DNA of 64,000 nt from Leisingera sp. ANG59 (GTDB lineage: Bacteria; Pseudomonadota; Alphaproteobacteria; Rhodobacterales; Rhodobacteraceae): positions 1 through 64,000 of the forward strand of contig NZ_WLCM01000011.1 of NCBI RefSeq assembly GCF_013317235.1, in the 5' to 3' direction. Both the position numbers and the translations under genes were made by a program. Shown here piece after piece: positions 1 through 8,007 of this stretch. The stretch's first letter is position 1. Each line of letters starts with the position of its first letter. The notes beneath the pieces are model-generated. The model was not told the origin of the DNA, ran no database searches, and was given only the letters and a program-made list of their open reading frames with translations.

Positions 1-584
1 TGCCGATGCAGGGCATGGGCGCCCCGGCGCTTGGCGGCGGCGGGCCAGCTGGCACTGCCCCCCAGGGCAGCCCCGCTAGCGGCGCGCCGGTGGCCCATAG
101 CGGCGGCGGCACGGTGGCAGCGCTGGCGCCGCAGGTCAGCTCCGCGCTGGCCCGCTACCCCAGCTTCGAACATGTGGTCGAACTGATCCGCACCAACCGC
201 GACGTGAAACTGCTGGTCGAGGTCGAAACCGGCGTGCGCCTGGTCTCCTACCAGCCCGGGCGGATTGAATTCACCCCCTCGGCCCAGGCGCCGCGTGATC
301 TGGCCGCACGGCTTGGCTCAGCACTGCAGAACTGGACCGGCGCCCGCTGGGTGGTCTCCATCGCGCCGGACGGTGAGGTGCCCACCATTGCCGAGATCCG
401 CGACGCGGCTGAGAACGCTTTGCGTGAAAAAGCCACCGCGCATCCTCTGGTGCAGGCGGTTCTGGAAAGCTTCCCCAAGGCCAAGATCACCCGCATCCGC
501 ACGCCCGAGGAACTGGCCGCCGAAGTCGCCGCCGAAGCCCTGCCCGAGGTGGAAGACGAATGGGATCCGTTCGAGGACGGGTGA
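1..584 (+). CDS. dnaX: DNA polymerase III subunit gamma/tau, C-terminal part (5' end outside window)
   Basis: This is the 3' end of the clamp-loader subunit gene; the frame is open from base 3 and the start lies upstream of the window. The visible 190 or so residues are a Gly/Ala/Pro-rich linker followed by a compact domain (from about residue 50) that ends in an acidic tail, EWDPFEDG, typical of alphaproteobacterial tau. The C-terminal part of tau contacts the polymerase alpha subunit in the replisome. The order dnaX, ybaB, recR supports the call, since these genes are neighbours in many bacteria. A small membrane-protein gene overlaps the end of this one. The identification rests on context and the C-terminal tail, because the ATPase domain is not in the window. 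Confidence 0.85.
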   Translation, partial: PMQGMGAPALGGGGPAGTAPQGSPASGAPVAHSGGGTVAALAPQVSSALARYPSFEHVVELIRTNRDVKLLVEVETGVRLVSYQPGRIEFTPSAQAPRDLAARLGSALQNWTGARWVVSIAPDGEVPTIAEIRDAAENALREKATAHPLVQAVLESFPKAKITRIRTPEELAAEVAAEALPEVEDEWDPFEDG

Positions 585-958
585 CGGCGGGCCTGACGGC
601 GCTCTTGCTCGCCTTGCCGGCAACCGCCTACGCCACCACTTGCTTTGCCACAGGTGAAGCACATGAAAGCGCTTGGGATGTGCTTTTGCGGCTGTCGTCC
701 AAACCTGTTGCACTGGCCCTCTTCGCCCTTGCCGGATTCGCGCTCTACAAAAGAGAGCGCGTGCCGTTTGCAATCGCCGGCGTGCTTTGGGGCGTTCTGG
801 CGCTCCTGATTGCCGTGGATAATCATGAGCTTTTCTTTGATGATAAGAGGGCCTTGGGCATAATCGAAGACTGCGCAGCCTCCCCCCACTTGTTCATCGG
901 CCTCGCAATTGCGATATGTGCCGGGATGACTTACGGCGCCCTGCGCCCCCGCAATTAG
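560..958 (+). CDS. small membrane protein with signal peptide, unknown function
   Basis: The protein has 132 residues. An N-terminal hydrophobic segment with an Ala-rich cleavage-like site (ATAYA, about residue 24) is followed by two further hydrophobic stretches near residues 50-85 and 105-125, so it probably sits in the inner membrane with periplasmic loops. Cysteines occur after the signal (TTCFATG) and in the IIEDCAAS loop. The ATG overlaps the end of dnaX by 25 bases. An in-frame GTG at 581 would give a 4-base GTGA-type overlap with the dnaX stop and is an equally good start. It precedes ybaB by 10 bases and is probably co-transcribed. I do not recognise the family. Confidence 0.6.
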   Translation: MGSVRGRVTAGLTALLLALPATAYATTCFATGEAHESAWDVLLRLSSKPVALALFALAGFALYKRERVPFAIAGVLWGVLALLIAVDNHELFFDDKRALGIIEDCAASPHLFIGLAIAICAGMTYGALRPRN

Positions 959-968
959 GAGAAGACAG

Positions 969-1313
969 ATGCTCAAAGGCCTCGGCGGTCTTGGCGACAT
1001 GGCCAAGATGATGAAATCGGCACAGGAACTGCAGACTAAGATGGCGCAGATGCAGGAAGACCTGCACAACGTCATGGTGACCGGCGAGGCCGGCGCAGGC
1101 CTGGTCAAGGCAACCGCGTCTGCCAAGGGCGACCTGAAAGCCTTGGACATCGACCCGTCGATCTTCAACGGCGACGACAAGGAAGTGGTCGAGGACCTGA
1201 TCCTGGCGGCGATCAAGGACGCCCAGGCCAAAGCAGCTGAAAAAGCGCAGGACGAGATGGCCAAGCTGACCGAAAGCATGGGTCTGCCCAAGGACATCAA
1301 GCTGCCGTTCTAA
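969..1313 (+). CDS. ybaB: YbaB/EbfC family nucleoid-associated protein
   Basis: This 114-residue protein matches the YbaB/EbfC family in length and sequence: Met/Gln-rich helical N-terminus (MAKMMKSAQELQTKMAQMQ), a central beta-sheet (KATASAKGDLKALDIDPS) and a C-terminal helix ending in KDIKLPF. Family members are dimeric DNA-binding proteins that coat the nucleoid. The start has an AGGAGA site about 6 bases upstream. It lies between dnaX and recR, the usual arrangement for this family, and a hairpin with a T-tract follows at 1334-1363. Confidence 0.95.
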   Translation: MLKGLGGLGDMAKMMKSAQELQTKMAQMQEDLHNVMVTGEAGAGLVKATASAKGDLKALDIDPSIFNGDDKEVVEDLILAAIKDAQAKAAEKAQDEMAKLTESMGLPKDIKLPF

Positions 1314-1333
1314 GAGCCGGCAAGCTGAATGCG

Positions 1334-1363
1334 AAAAGGCGGCCCGTCTGGTGCCGCCTTTTT
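1334..1363. terminator. bidirectional terminator between ybaB and the GNAT gene
   Basis: A 10-base stem (AAAAGGCGGC at 1334-1343 with GCCGCCTTTT at 1353-1362) carries A-rich and T-rich arms, so it can terminate both converging genes. Confidence 0.8.
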
Positions 1364-1374
1364 CTTTGCCCGCC

Positions 1375-1878
1375 TCAGCCCGCCTCCAGCCGGAACTTCA
1401 GGAACCGCCGCCCGTCGTATTCCACCTCCCCGATCTGTACTGCCCCCAGCCGTTCCAGCGGCCTCAGATGCCGCCGTGTCGGCGGCAGCAGAAAGGTGAC
1501 AATGGGGATGCGCGCATCCCGCCGGGCAAATTCCAGCGCCTTGCGGGCGATGGCGAGGCCAAGGCCGAAGCAGTCCGGGCGCAGCACCAGCCCGAAATCC
1601 CACTCCGCGCCTTCTTTCTGGAACCCGCCCCAGCCGAGGTAATCCTCACCGCGCAAAAACGCCCAATGGCCCAGCCCGTCGCGCTGCCAGCAGGCCTCCT
1701 TGGCCGCCACAAAATCCTTGGCCGCCGCCTCATCCCAAGCCCCTGTCAGCAGCGGCATATGCTCGGCCATCCGCGGGTCTGACATGTGGCGGGCGATCTC
1801 CTGCGGCGGAACCTCCGTCAGCCGGGCAAAGCGCAGCGGTGAGGAATTGCTTTCTTCCCGTGCCGTGCTGCCTTCCAT
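1375..1878 (-). CDS. GNAT family N-acetyltransferase
   Basis: About 167 residues with a GNAT fold of the RimJ/RimL type: an N-terminal RFARL strand, the central GHWAF..YLGWGGF core, the [10 protein letters not shown] strand, and [15 protein letters not shown] in the place of the acetyl-CoA binding loop and helix. The expected Q/R-x-x-G-x-G/A signature is weak here (CFGLGLA). The start at 1878 (MEGSTAR) is preceded by GGAGGG at a good distance; the frame stays open further upstream but without such a site. It converges on ybaB and is divergent from recR. The substrate cannot be predicted. Confidence 0.8.
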   Translation of the reverse strand: MEGSTAREESNSSPLRFARLTEVPPQEIARHMSDPRMAEHMPLLTGAWDEAAAKDFVAAKEACWQRDGLGHWAFLRGEDYLGWGGFQKEGAEWDFGLVLRPDCFGLGLAIARKALEFARRDARIPIVTFLLPPTRRHLRPLERLGAVQIGEVEYDGRRFLKFRLEAG

Positions 1879-2013
1879 TCCGAACCCTCCGCCATTCCAG
1901 GCAAGGCATACCCCCGGGCGCCAGAAAAACAAACCCCGAACATTTTGCCGCCCTGCCCTTGCGCTCACCTGTCCCGATCAGCCTATATGGCTGCGAAGCA
2001 AAGGGCCCAAGGC

Positions 2014-2613
2014 ATGATCAAGAACTCCACCACCGGCATCGAAGACCTGATTGACCTGATGGCCAAGCTGCCGGGGCTGGGGCCGCGCTCGGCCCGGCGC
2101 GCGGTGCTGCATCTGATCCGCAAGCGGGCGCTGCTGCTGACGCCCTTGGCCGACGTGATGGGCGATGTGGCTGCGACAGCGCGCGAATGCCTCAACTGCG
2201 GCAATGTCGGCACCAGCGAGATCTGCCCGATCTGCACCGACGAGGTGCGCGGCAACGGCGAGCTGTGCGTGGTCGAGGATGTGGCCGACCTCTGGGCGAT
2301 GGAACGCTCGGGCGTGTTCAAGGGCCGTTACCATGTGCTGGGCGGCACCCTGTCGGCGCTGGACGCGGTGGGGCCGGAGGATCTGCGCATCCCGCGGCTG
2401 GTGGACCGGGTCGCCACCGAAGGCATCAGCGAAGTCATCCTGGCGCTCAATGCCACCATCGACGGCCAGACCACCGCCCATTACATCGCCGACCAGCTGC
2501 AGGGGCAAGTGAAGCTCACCTCGCTGGCGCAGGGCGTGCCGATCGGCGGCGAGCTGGATTACCTGGACGACGGCACCATTTCCGCAGCGATGCAGGCCCG
2601 AAAGGAGATCTGA
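2014..2613 (+). CDS. recR: recombination protein RecR
   Basis: RecR works with RecF and RecO to load RecA on gapped DNA. The product has 199 residues from this ATG, the normal length. An N-terminal helix-hairpin-helix ([20 protein letters not shown]) is followed by the four-cysteine zinc finger (CLNCGNV...CPICTDE, residues about 57-75) and a Toprim domain ([28 protein letters not shown]) with the conserved C-terminal [12 protein letters not shown]. Upstream in-frame ATGs at 1945 and 1987 would make it atypically long. Confidence 0.97.
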   Translation: MIKNSTTGIEDLIDLMAKLPGLGPRSARRAVLHLIRKRALLLTPLADVMGDVAATARECLNCGNVGTSEICPICTDEVRGNGELCVVEDVADLWAMERSGVFKGRYHVLGGTLSALDAVGPEDLRIPRLVDRVATEGISEVILALNATIDGQTTAHYIADQLQGQVKLTSLAQGVPIGGELDYLDDGTISAAMQARKEI

Positions 2614-2631
2614 CGCCGCGGCCGGGCGCAG

Positions 2632-2677
2632 AAAATTCTTGATAAGAATTTTGGCCGGAAAACTTAAATTTTCCGGC
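2632..2677. terminator. two tandem hairpins between convergent recR and aldolase genes
   Basis: The first hairpin has a perfect 9-base A/T-rich stem (AAAATTCTT 2632-2640 with AAGAATTTT 2644-2652). The second has a 9-base stem (GCCGGAAAA 2654-2662 with TTTTCCGGC 2669-2677). Both have A- or T-rich outer arms and lie between two convergent stop codons, as expected for a bidirectional terminator. Confidence 0.75.
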
Positions 2678-2685
2678 TTCCGCCG

Positions 2686-3735
2686 CTAGCCAAAGAAACT
2701 CCGAAGCCCCTGCACCGCCCGGGACAACGCTCCATCATCCACATCCTTATGCAGCACCATGCGGATGGCACCGGAACTGCCGCCACCGATCACCACGCCA
2801 TCAGCCGCCAGCTGCGCCCGCAGATCATCGTTGCGTCCGTCACCCGGAGTGAAGAACACCATGTTGGTGGCCTGCGCCACCTCGCCCGCGCCTAGGCCCC
2901 GCAGCGCCCCGGCCAGTTCCGCCGCGCGCGCGTGATCCTCTGCCAGCCGTCCCGCGTTGTGCTCCAGCGCGTAAAGCCCGGCCGCCGCCAGCACGCCCGC
3001 CTGCCGCATGCCGCCGCCCAGCATCTTGCGCCAGCGCCGCGCCTTGGCGATCAGATCCGCTGGCCCGACCAGAACTGACCCCGCCGGCGTGCCCAATCCC
3101 TTGGACAGGCAGACCGACACCGTGTCGGTCAGCCCGGCCAGATCCGTTTCCGCGCACCCCAGCGCGGTGATCGCGTTGAAGAACCGCGCCCCGTCCAGAT
3201 GCACGGACAGCCCTGCGGCCCGCCCGGCCTCTGCCGCTGCGGCCATATCCGCCAGCGGAACCGCCAGCCCGTTGTGGGTGTTTTCCAGCGACACCAAGCG
3301 GCTGACGGGGAAATGCGGATCATCCTCCTTTACCGCGGCCCTTATCTCAGCCGGGTCCAGCGCCCCGTCCGCGCGCACGAGCAGAGGGCACAGCGCAACG
3401 CCGCCCAGAACCGAGGCGCCGGCCGCCTCATAGGCGTTCACATGGTAGCCCTTGCCGCAGATCACTTCCTCGCCGCGCTGGCAATGCGCCAGCATGGCGG
3501 CAAAATTGCTCATCGTGCCGGTGGGCACGAACAGCGCAGCCTCCTTGCCCAGACGCTCGGCCAGCACGGCCTCCAGATGGTTCACCGAACGGTCTTCGCC
3601 ATAGACATCATCGCCCAGTTCAGCCGCGGCCATTGCCTGCAGCATGCCCGCATCGGGCTGCGTCACCGTATCGCTGCGCAGATCGCAATGGGCCGCATTG
3701 CCCCCTGCCCGCGCCATGCCGGCGTATTGGTTCAT
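2686..3735 (-). CDS. ltaE: low-specificity L-threonine aldolase-like PLP enzyme
   Basis: The protein (349 residues) belongs to the beta-eliminating lyase/threonine aldolase family, fold-type I PLP enzymes that split L-threonine or other beta-hydroxy amino acids into glycine and an aldehyde. Visible landmarks are DLRSDTVTQP (residues 18-27), GDDVYGED (41-48), LFVPTGTMSN (69-77), HLDGARFFNA (179-188, PLP-binding Asp) and SVCLSKGLGTPAG (about 207-219, with Lys212 as the Schiff-base lysine). The start codon overlaps the stop of the upstream dioxygenase by 4 bases (ATGA), so the two are translationally coupled. That coupling suggests the physiological substrate is a hydroxylated amino acid made by the partner, not necessarily threonine. 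The symbol ltaE is by family only. Confidence 0.88.
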   Translation of the reverse strand: MNQYAGMARAGGNAAHCDLRSDTVTQPDAGMLQAMAAAELGDDVYGEDRSVNHLEAVLAERLGKEAALFVPTGTMSNFAAMLAHCQRGEEVICGKGYHVNAYEAAGASVLGGVALCPLLVRADGALDPAEIRAAVKEDDPHFPVSRLVSLENTHNGLAVPLADMAAAAEAGRAAGLSVHLDGARFFNAITALGCAETDLAGLTDTVSVCLSKGLGTPAGSVLVGPADLIAKARRWRKMLGGGMRQAGVLAAAGLYALEHNAGRLAEDHARAAELAGALRGLGAGEVAQATNMVFFTPGDGRNDDLRAQLAADGVVIGGGSSGAIRMVLHKDVDDGALSRAVQGLRSFFG

Positions 3736-4409
3736 TCCGTCACCTGTTCATAGGCCAGCGCCGCCACGATGTGGACGCGCCGGGTTTCGCCTCCGTTCAA
3801 TGCGGTGTGATAGCCGCGGGTGTCAGTGAAATAGACAGAGCCGTCCGCTGGCAAGTGGGTGACGTGATGATTCACGATAAACAATGATCCGGGATTGGAA
3901 AGCACCGGGATATGCAGCCGTGGCTCCGGGTCGCGGTGCCAAGAGTTACAGTTGTAAAGCCCCTTGGAAAGAACCCGCGTGCGCCCGATCGGGAAGCGCT
4001 TGGCCAGCTCTGAATGCACATGCTCGAAATAGGTGCCCGCAAATTTCGGATTGAACTCGCTGAAGTCCACCTCTGGCACCAGATCCTCGCGCGGCTCCTC
4101 GACATAGCGGTCGTCGGCGCGCAGCCAGTAGCGGCCCGACAGATCATTGGCGGTCCATTCCGTCTGCCCCGGGCGCCGGGTCAGCGGCAGCGCGGCAAAC
4201 CCCTGGTCCTGCATGCCGCCCATGAAATCCTCGCGGCGCAAACACTCCTCCAGCGCCTCCTGCAGCAGCTGGATGTCAAACTTCAGTTCCAGCCGCTGGA
4301 TGCCCGGCCCCGGCACAAACTCCGCTACCGAGGCGGAATCGGGCATGGCTTGCATGGCCCGGGTGACGGCCTGCACATCGGCGTCCTTGATCTGCGGTAC
4401 AAATGTCAT
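3732..4409 (-). CDS. aspartyl/asparaginyl beta-hydroxylase-type 2-oxoglutarate/Fe(II) dioxygenase
   Basis: The C-terminal half resembles the Asp/Asn hydroxylase family (PF05118-like cupin). NSWHRDPEPRLHIPVL supplies the H-x-D iron ligands (His158, Asp160 counted from this start), GYHTALNGG supplies the distal histidine (His201), and ETRRVHIV supplies the arginine that usually binds 2-oxoglutarate. The N-terminal 90 or so residues are not recognised. The start at 4409 is preceded by GGAG with 8 bases spacing; an ATG at 4424 lacks such a site. It is coupled by ATGA overlap to the aldolase gene and divergent from a LysR gene. A free amino-acid beta-hydroxylase feeding the aldolase is inferred; the substrate is unknown. 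Confidence 0.75.
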   Translation of the reverse strand: MTFVPQIKDADVQAVTRAMQAMPDSASVAEFVPGPGIQRLELKFDIQLLQEALEECLRREDFMGGMQDQGFAALPLTRRPGQTEWTANDLSGRYWLRADDRYVEEPREDLVPEVDFSEFNPKFAGTYFEHVHSELAKRFPIGRTRVLSKGLYNCNSWHRDPEPRLHIPVLSNPGSLFIVNHHVTHLPADGSVYFTDTRGYHTALNGGETRRVHIVAALAYEQVTE

Positions 4410-4443
4410 GCTGCGTGCTCCCATGTTTGGCTCTGTTCACGTC

Positions 4444-4538
4444 GCCAGGTGTTGCATCTGAAGCCAGCATTGCAGACCGCTTCCCGCCCCAAAAGCGGCG
4501 TTTCCGCAATCCTTATTGCAAAAACTGCAACACCTGGC
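4444..4538. promoter_or_regulatory. divergent promoter with 13-bp inverted repeat and LysR-type site
   Basis: GCCAGGTGTTGCA (4444-4456) and its exact complement TGCAACACCTGGC (4526-4538) flank 69 bases between the dioxygenase and LysR start codons. Within it, TTGCAAAAACTGCAA (4516-4530) is a perfect 5-5-5 dyad that contains the T-N11-A pattern of LysR boxes. Operator function is inferred. Confidence 0.6.
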
Positions 4539-4549
4539 AGGGTGAACCC

Positions 4550-5437
4550 ATGCGCCGCAAGATCCCGCCCATCTCCGCCCTCTTGTGTTTCGAGGCCGCC
4601 GCCCGCTCTGGCAGCTTTGCCCAGGGCGCCCGCGCCATGAACCTGTCGCAAAGCGCCTTCAGCCGCCAGATCCAGGGGCTGGAGGCGCAAACCGGCCAGA
4701 CCCTCTTCAAACGTGAACGCCAGCGGGTGCAGCTGACCGGCGCCGGCGAAATGCTGCTGCAGGAGCTGGCACCGAAGCTGGAGGCGCTGGAAGCCACATT
4801 CTACCGGCTGCGCACCCGCGACAATCCCTACGGCGCGCTCAACATCGGCACCTATCCGACGCTGGGCAGCCGCTGGCTGATGCCGCGGCTTGCGGAACTT
4901 GCTCAGGCGCAGCCGCGGCTGACGGTCAACACCATCACCTACCTGGACAATGCCCAGGTGGATGCCAGCCTGGTGGATCTGGCCATCGTGCAGGGCGATC
5001 CGCCCTGGCCCGGTTTCCGTGCCGATCTCCTGATGCCGGAAACCCTGGTGGCTGTAGCGGCACCCGGCCTGCTGGAGGCACCGCTGCAGGAAGCAGTCCG
5101 CTTGCTGGACCACCCGGCACTGCAGCACACCACCCGGCCGCTCAGCTGGCAGATCTGGTTCGGCGATCTGGGTGAAACGCTGCCCGCGCAGCCCACCGGC
5201 CCGCTGTTCAGCCAGTTCGAGATGCTGATCGACGCGGTGAAATACGGCCACGGCGTGGCGATCCTGCCAGAGCTGCTGGTGCGCCGCGAACTGGACGAGG
5301 GCACCCTGATCCAGGCCCATCCGCACCGCTGCACCCCTGCCAGCGCCTATTACCTGCTGACCCCGCAGGCCAAGACGGGCACCAGCCGGATCGAACGGGT
5401 CCGGGCCTGGCTGCTGGAACAGACACCCGCCCCATAG
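4550..5437 (+). CDS. LysR family transcriptional regulator
   Basis: This 295-residue protein has the N-terminal winged helix-turn-helix (ISALLCFEAAARSGSFAQGARAMNLSQSAFSRQIQGLE, residues about 8-46) followed by the periplasmic-binding-like effector domain, including GALNIGTYPTLGSRWLMPRL. The HTH and FKRERQRVQLTGAG resemble GcvA-type LysR proteins. It is divergent from the dioxygenase/aldolase pair, so it most likely controls that operon in response to its substrate amino acid. The ATG at 4550 gives the standard family length; an earlier in-frame start at 4403 would extend through the promoter dyad. Confidence 0.93.
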   Translation: MRRKIPPISALLCFEAAARSGSFAQGARAMNLSQSAFSRQIQGLEAQTGQTLFKRERQRVQLTGAGEMLLQELAPKLEALEATFYRLRTRDNPYGALNIGTYPTLGSRWLMPRLAELAQAQPRLTVNTITYLDNAQVDASLVDLAIVQGDPPWPGFRADLLMPETLVAVAAPGLLEAPLQEAVRLLDHPALQHTTRPLSWQIWFGDLGETLPAQPTGPLFSQFEMLIDAVKYGHGVAILPELLVRRELDEGTLIQAHPHRCTPASAYYLLTPQAKTGTSRIERVRAWLLEQTPAP

Positions 5438-5537
5438 GCACTGCCGCGCCGCGCGCCGGCGCGATGCCGGGCCCAAGGCTGCCAAGGGGCCCGCAGGGGC
5501 ACCTGCAGGCGCGGGAGCCCCTGCCTGCGGGCAGCCT

Positions 5538-7685
5538 CTACCGGAACAGCGCCTTGTAGAGCTTTTCCTTGGTGAACGGCTTGTCCAGCACCTGCACCCC
5601 GTCCAGTTCCGGATAACCCGCTTGCGCGGCGCTGAAGGCAAAGCCGCTCATCATCACCGCGTTCAGCCCGGGCTGGACCTGCCGCAGCCGGGACAGTGTT
5701 TCCCAGCCGCCGCGCCCCGGCATGCTCATGTCGATCACCGCGCCGTCAAAAGGCCCCTGGGCCTGCAGCAGCGCCAGCGCCGCGTCATAGCCATCGGCCT
5801 TTGCGACCTCGCAGCCGCGCAGCCGCAGCAAGCCTGCGACGGCGCGGCGCACGGTGTCCTCATCATCCACCACCAGAATGCGGTGCGCCTGCCCTTTGCG
5901 CGGCGGCGCCTCAGCCGGTCCGGCGGCCTGCACTGCCGCCGCCTCGCAAACCGGAAAATAGAAGCGGAACGTGCTTCCGGCGCCCTCCCGGCTGTCAACG
6001 GCCAGCCCGCCCCGGTGGCTGCTGATGATGCCCATCACCGCCGCCAGCCCCAGGCCGCGGCCGCCGGGCTTGGTGGTGAAGAACGGATCGAAAATCCGCG
6101 CCACCGTGTCCCGCCCCATGCCGCTGCCGGTGTCGCGCACCTCCAGCATGACGCAGGGCCCCGCAGGCATCCTGCGCCCGGCCAGCAGCCGCCGCCGCGC
6201 CGCCGTGCCCAGGCTGCTGCGCCGGGTGGCCACCGTCACAGTGCCGGCTCCCGGCCCGATCGCCTCCACCGCATTCAGCACCGCCTGCATCAGCAGCTGC
6301 CCCGCCTGGGCCGGATCCATCCGCGCGGTCAACTCCCCCGTCTCCAGGTCCAGCACCACCGCCTTGCCCAGCTTGCACTCTGGTGGCACCAGCGCCAGCG
6401 TCTCGCGGACGATCCGGTTCAGATTGCAGGCCTCCGGCTGCGGCGGGACGCCGCCCCTTGCATAGCCCAGCAGCTGCCGCATCAGCCGGGCCGAATCCTG
6501 CAGCCCCGCCTTCACCGCCTGCACATCCGCCGCGGCCGGATGCGCCGCCTCCAGATGCGCCAGCGCCAGCTCGCTCTGGCCTTGCATCCCGGCCAGCAGG
6601 TTGTTGAACTCATGCGCGATGGTACCCGCCAGCAGCCCCAGGCTTTCGGCCTTGCGCCGCAGCAGCAGCGCCTGTTCCGCCTGCCGCCGCCGCCGCTCCG
6701 CCCTGCGGCGGCACAGCTCCTGCGCGGCCCGCGCGGCGCACACGCCGATCAAGCTGTTGTCCGGAAACCCCGCTGTCATCTCCCCGTCGTGCAGCAGCGC
6801 GAAATGGCCAATCATCTGCCCGTTCGCATCCTGCAGCGGCATCCCGAAATAGGAGACCAGCCCCTGCGCCCGGAACAGCTCCTGCGCCGGAAACCTCTCC
6901 TGCAACCCCTTCGGCACAAGGAACGGCTCGCCCTCGCACAGGAAGGCGCAAGGCGCGCCCACATAAGGCATCAGCCTGTCCTCGCCCGCCGCGGCATCCT
7001 GCCCGCCGTCGCAGCAGGCCAGAACCCGGAAGCGGGCGGGGCGGTCAGCCGTGCACTCGGCGATGAAGGCTTTGCGCACCCGGAAGACGCTTTGCAACTG
7101 CGCCGCCAGCTGCCGCAGGGCCGCCAGCGGCGACTGGCTGGCTGCCTCCGGTCCCCGGGCCAGCGCCGCGAGGGCCGCGGCCTCCTGCAACCGGGCAAGC
7201 TCCGCCCCCAGCCGCGGCGCAAACCGCTGCATGGCAGCGGCGGCCTCTGCCGTCAGCGCGGCCCCCGGCGGCTGCCGCCAGGCCGCCTGCACCAGTCCGG
7301 CAACCCCGCCCGCGGCATCTGTCAGGGGCACCCCCGCGTAGCCGTTGATGTTTTCTTCGATGAACATCGCGTCCTCCGGGTACAGCTGCTGCACCCGGTC
7401 CGGGAACACCTGCGGCGCGGCGCCCAGCACCACGTCCCGGCACGGCGCGCCGCGCGCGTCATATTCGAAATCCCCCAGCTGCATCCCGTCGAACCGGCTG
7501 GCCACCACCTTCAGGTGTTCCCCCTGCCTGATCCGCAATGCGCTGACGGTCACCAGATCAGCGCCGAAACCCTGCGCCAGCTGATCTGCAAATGCCTGGC
7601 AGAACCCGGCGCCGCTTGCGCCCGCCAGCTCCTCCAGATCCAAACGGCAGCTTTCCCCAAGCGCCGCGTCCCCGGATGCGTCCAT
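5538..7685 (-). CDS. hybrid sensor histidine kinase/response regulator with two GAF-like domains
   Basis: A cytoplasmic hybrid kinase of about 715 residues with no membrane segment. Two GAF-like sensor regions (about residues 15-160 and 190-320, each with the FxxxxxxxxYxGVPL or VSYFGMPLQD motif) are followed by a coiled linker and a HisKA domain with GTIAHEFNNLL (phospho-acceptor His358). A HATPase domain (NAVEAI, DTGSGM, GGRGLGLAAVMGI) and a C-terminal receiver domain follow (ILVVDDE, phospho-acceptor Asp652 in VIDMSMPG, LDKPFT lysine). The start at 7685 has GGAG 8 bases upstream; the ATG at 7703 has none at a usable distance. No cognate DNA-binding regulator lies next to it, so output may go through another phosphorelay partner. 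The signal is unknown. Confidence 0.93.
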   Translation of the reverse strand: MDASGDAALGESCRLDLEELAGASGAGFCQAFADQLAQGFGADLVTVSALRIRQGEHLKVVASRFDGMQLGDFEYDARGAPCRDVVLGAAPQVFPDRVQQLYPEDAMFIEENINGYAGVPLTDAAGGVAGLVQAAWRQPPGAALTAEAAAAMQRFAPRLGAELARLQEAAALAALARGPEAASQSPLAALRQLAAQLQSVFRVRKAFIAECTADRPARFRVLACCDGGQDAAAGEDRLMPYVGAPCAFLCEGEPFLVPKGLQERFPAQELFRAQGLVSYFGMPLQDANGQMIGHFALLHDGEMTAGFPDNSLIGVCAARAAQELCRRRAERRRRQAEQALLLRRKAESLGLLAGTIAHEFNNLLAGMQGQSELALAHLEAAHPAAADVQAVKAGLQDSARLMRQLLGYARGGVPPQPEACNLNRIVRETLALVPPECKLGKAVVLDLETGELTARMDPAQAGQLLMQAVLNAVEAIGPGAGTVTVATRRSSLGTAARRRLLAGRRMPAGPCVMLEVRDTGSGMGRDTVARIFDPFFTTKPGGRGLGLAAVMGIISSHRGGLAVDSREGAGSTFRFYFPVCEAAAVQAAGPAEAPPRKGQAHRILVVDDEDTVRRAVAGLLRLRGCEVAKADGYDAALALLQAQGPFDGAVIDMSMPGRGGWETLSRLRQVQPGLNAVMMSGFAFSAAQAGYPELDGVQVLDKPFTKEKLYKALFR

Positions 7686-8007
7686 AACCAATACTCCTGC
7701 CATCCCTGCACGGACCGGCCGTCCGGAGCCGGACCCCTGGCAAACTCACAAAAAACTGTCCCTCCGCGTCGCGGAGCCGCCCCTTCCCAGAGCTTTCCCC
7801 GCATCAGCCCAATTCTGCAGGCAGCCTGGAACATGGCCGCACCGCAACATCATGCTGCGCGAACCACCGGCGCGCAGTCAACATCTTGTGTGATTGAGAC
7901 TCAATTCTAACAGAAAAAGCCGCAAACCCGGAGCATCGGATCTGCGGCTTTTTAGGGATTTTCCGCTTGCCGGACGGGCCGGCTGGCCTAGGCCGGACAG
8001 GCCCGGA
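7686..8007. other. intergenic region upstream of the hybrid kinase
   Basis: I see no gene here. It contains a 13-base palindrome ATTGAGACTCAAT (7893-7905) of unknown role and the trcR terminator described separately. The bases next to the kinase start are GC-rich without an obvious promoter. Confidence 0.5.
7914..7953 (-). terminator. terminator of trcR
   Basis: AAAAAGCCGCA (7914-7924) pairs with TGCGGCTTTTT (7943-7953), giving a strong 11-base stem with a T-tract on the minus strand just downstream of trcR. Confidence 0.85.

Noticed and set aside
5622-7910. 762-codon open frame on the + strand opposite the hybrid kinase
   Set aside because: The minus strand encodes an unambiguous kinase with all motifs; the antisense product is low-complexity Arg/His/Pro.
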